A stretch of 64,000 nucleotides of DNA. Origin: G965261475 sp965261475 [NCBI: bacterium] (lineage in GTDB: Bacteria > SAR324 > XYD2-FULL-50-16). A program made the position numbers and the translations under genes. Below, one piece after another: positions 63,077 through 64,000 of the stretch. The number at the start of each line of letters is the position of its first letter. Within the stretch, counting starts at the first letter, position 1. The stretch is from positions 1,178,001-1,242,000 of the forward strand of contig OZ253454.1 of NCBI GenBank assembly GCA_965261475.1. The letters run 5' to 3'. The notes under the pieces are model-generated. The model saw only the letters and a list, made by a program, of their open reading frames with translations. It searched no databases and was not told the DNA's origin.

Positions 63077-64000
63077 ATGGAGCAAATTCTAGTTATAGAC
63101 TACGGTAGCCAATATGCGCATCTAATTGCTAGAAGAATTAGAGAATTGGGAGTTTTTTCTCAAGTCTTAGATTCTGAAACTAGCATCGAAAAAATTAAAC
63201 AATTAACATCTGTAAGAGGCTTTATTCTCTCTGGAGGCTCTTATAGCGTAGATGATAAAAAAGCACCAACTCTCAATAAAGCACTACTAAATTTTGAAGT
63301 ACCTATACTTGGTATTTGCTACGGTCATCAGTTACTAGTAAAGCACTATCAAGGCAAAATCGCAGACCTACAAATAGGAGAATACGGAGTAGCTGAGCTC
63401 AAACTAAAAAAAGAAAATATACTGTGGAAAGGCTTAGCAAAAAAATTTATGGTTTGGATGAATCACCAAGACCAAATACAAAAATTACCATCAGAATTAA
63501 CAAGCATAGCTAGTACCAATAATTCTCAAGTAGCTGCCTTTTGTCATAAAACACTGCCTCACTACGGATTGCAGTTTCACCCCGAAGTTTCTCATACCAC
63601 GCTAGGTAAAAAAATTTTAGCAAATTTTGTTTTTGATATTTGCGTGACTAAAAAGGAATGGCACACAAAATACATTATCCAACAAATTAGACAAGAAATC
63701 AAAGAAAAGATAGGGGCACAAAAAGCAGTTATAGCTCTGTCTGGTGGTATAGACTCTACAGTAGCAGCTATACTTTGCGAGCCTATTTTAAAAAAAAACT
63801 TGAGTGCTATTTTTATTGATACAGGTTTAATGAGATTTAAAGAAAAAGAATTTATGCAGCAAAAATTTAATCAGCATAATTTTGATTTTAAAATTGTGCT
63901 TGCCAAAAATAAATTCTTTAGTGCTCTCAAAGGAGTAGTCTTTGGCAACCAAAAAAGAAGACAAATAGGAAAAATATTTATTGATATTTTTACAAAAGAA
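63077..64000 (+). CDS. guaA: GMP synthase (glutamine-hydrolysing), 5' part
   Basis: The first 308 codons of GuaA; the gene runs off the right edge. The glutaminase domain has VIDYGSQYAHLIARRIRE at the start, nucleophile Cys in GICYGHQ (about residue 81) and His-x-Glu in FHPEVSHT. The ATP-pyrophosphatase P-loop is ALSGGIDSTVAA (about 225). It converts XMP to GMP. The ATG at 63077 follows the preceding stop by 2 bases. ILSGGSYSV replaces the usual ILSGGPxSV, a minor change. Confidence 0.97.
   Translation, partial: MEQILVIDYGSQYAHLIARRIRELGVFSQVLDSETSIEKIKQLTSVRGFILSGGSYSVDDKKAPTLNKALLNFEVPILGICYGHQLLVKHYQGKIADLQIGEYGVAELKLKKENILWKGLAKKFMVWMNHQDQIQKLPSELTSIASTNNSQVAAFCHKTLPHYGLQFHPEVSHTTLGKKILANFVFDICVTKKEWHTKYIIQQIRQEIKEKIGAQKAVIALSGGIDSTVAAILCEPILKKNLSAIFIDTGLMRFKEKEFMQQKFNQHNFDFKIVLAKNKFFSALKGVVFGNQKRRQIGKIFIDIFTKE

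Overview
This window comes from an AT-rich diderm (Gram-negative-type) bacterium. Genes are tightly packed, many pairs overlap by 1 to 13 bases, and the genetic code is standard. The outer membrane and LPS are supported by an LptB-type ATPase, an LpxH-type hydrolase, an ADP-heptose pathway kinase, an Omp85-type beta-barrel protein and a glycosyltransferase. A FliM-like switch protein suggests flagellar motility and chemotaxis encoded elsewhere. The mixture (BMP-type nucleoside ABC transporter, FabMG-family reductase, methylcitrate enzymes, class III cyclase-like protein, DMGDH-like enzyme) does not let me name a phylum with confidence. A spirochaete or a proteobacterium would both fit. I see no prophage, insertion sequence, CRISPR array or rRNA. 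Most of the window is housekeeping.

Layout. 1-5.2 kb: the end of a PAP2 phosphatase, then lipA with a FabMG-family gene and an exported transglutaminase-like protein, then a metallophosphoesterase. 5.2-9.1 kb: prpC, prpB and a biotin-dependent carboxyltransferase (pycB-like). 9.1-12.7 kb: a nucleoside-type ABC transporter without its binding protein. 12.9-20.2 kb: glycosyltransferase, lpxH, nrdB, bioY, pepP and a nucleoside salvage operon (deoC-udp-cdd). 20.2-26.6 kb: dnaE, a small secreted protein, and moeA-moaA. 27-29 kb: a compact DM13 / VTT-membrane / metallo-beta-lactamase-fold operon. 29.1-39.5 kb, minus strand: serS with two tRNA-Ser and one tRNA-Met, folB-pdxH-rfaE1, accB-accC-ogt, and the cell-shape operon mreB-mreC-mreD-mrdA.

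39.6-43.4 kb, plus strand: a small SRP RNA, then rpsB-tsf-pyrH-ndk. The S2 protein carries a tail of about 270 residues built from in-frame tandem repeats. 43.4-48 kb, minus strand: miaA upstream of three unfamiliar genes, two exported proteins and one membrane protein with a degenerate cyclase domain. 48-54.3 kb: Omp85-like protein, ftsZ, a Ca2+/cation antiporter, a prepilin peptidase, and a rhomboid protease coupled to folP. 54.4-59.6 kb: a one-carbon set (fhs, folD, dimethylglycine/sarcosine dehydrogenase-like). 59.7-64 kb: fliM-like, lptB, asd, a small Cys-containing protein, and the 5' part of guaA.

The genes cohere into a few themes: biotin use (BioY import, AccB/AccC, biotinyl carboxyltransferase), folate one-carbon flow (folB, folP, folD, fhs, DMGDH-like), nucleoside uptake and salvage (ABC transporter, deoC, udp, cdd), envelope and shape (mre genes, PBP2, FtsZ, LPS genes) and molybdenum cofactor synthesis. 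The least explained parts are the repetitive S2 tail, the pseudo-cyclase/exported-protein operon, the DM13-VTT-MBL operon and the near absence of Shine-Dalgarno sequences before the starts inspected.
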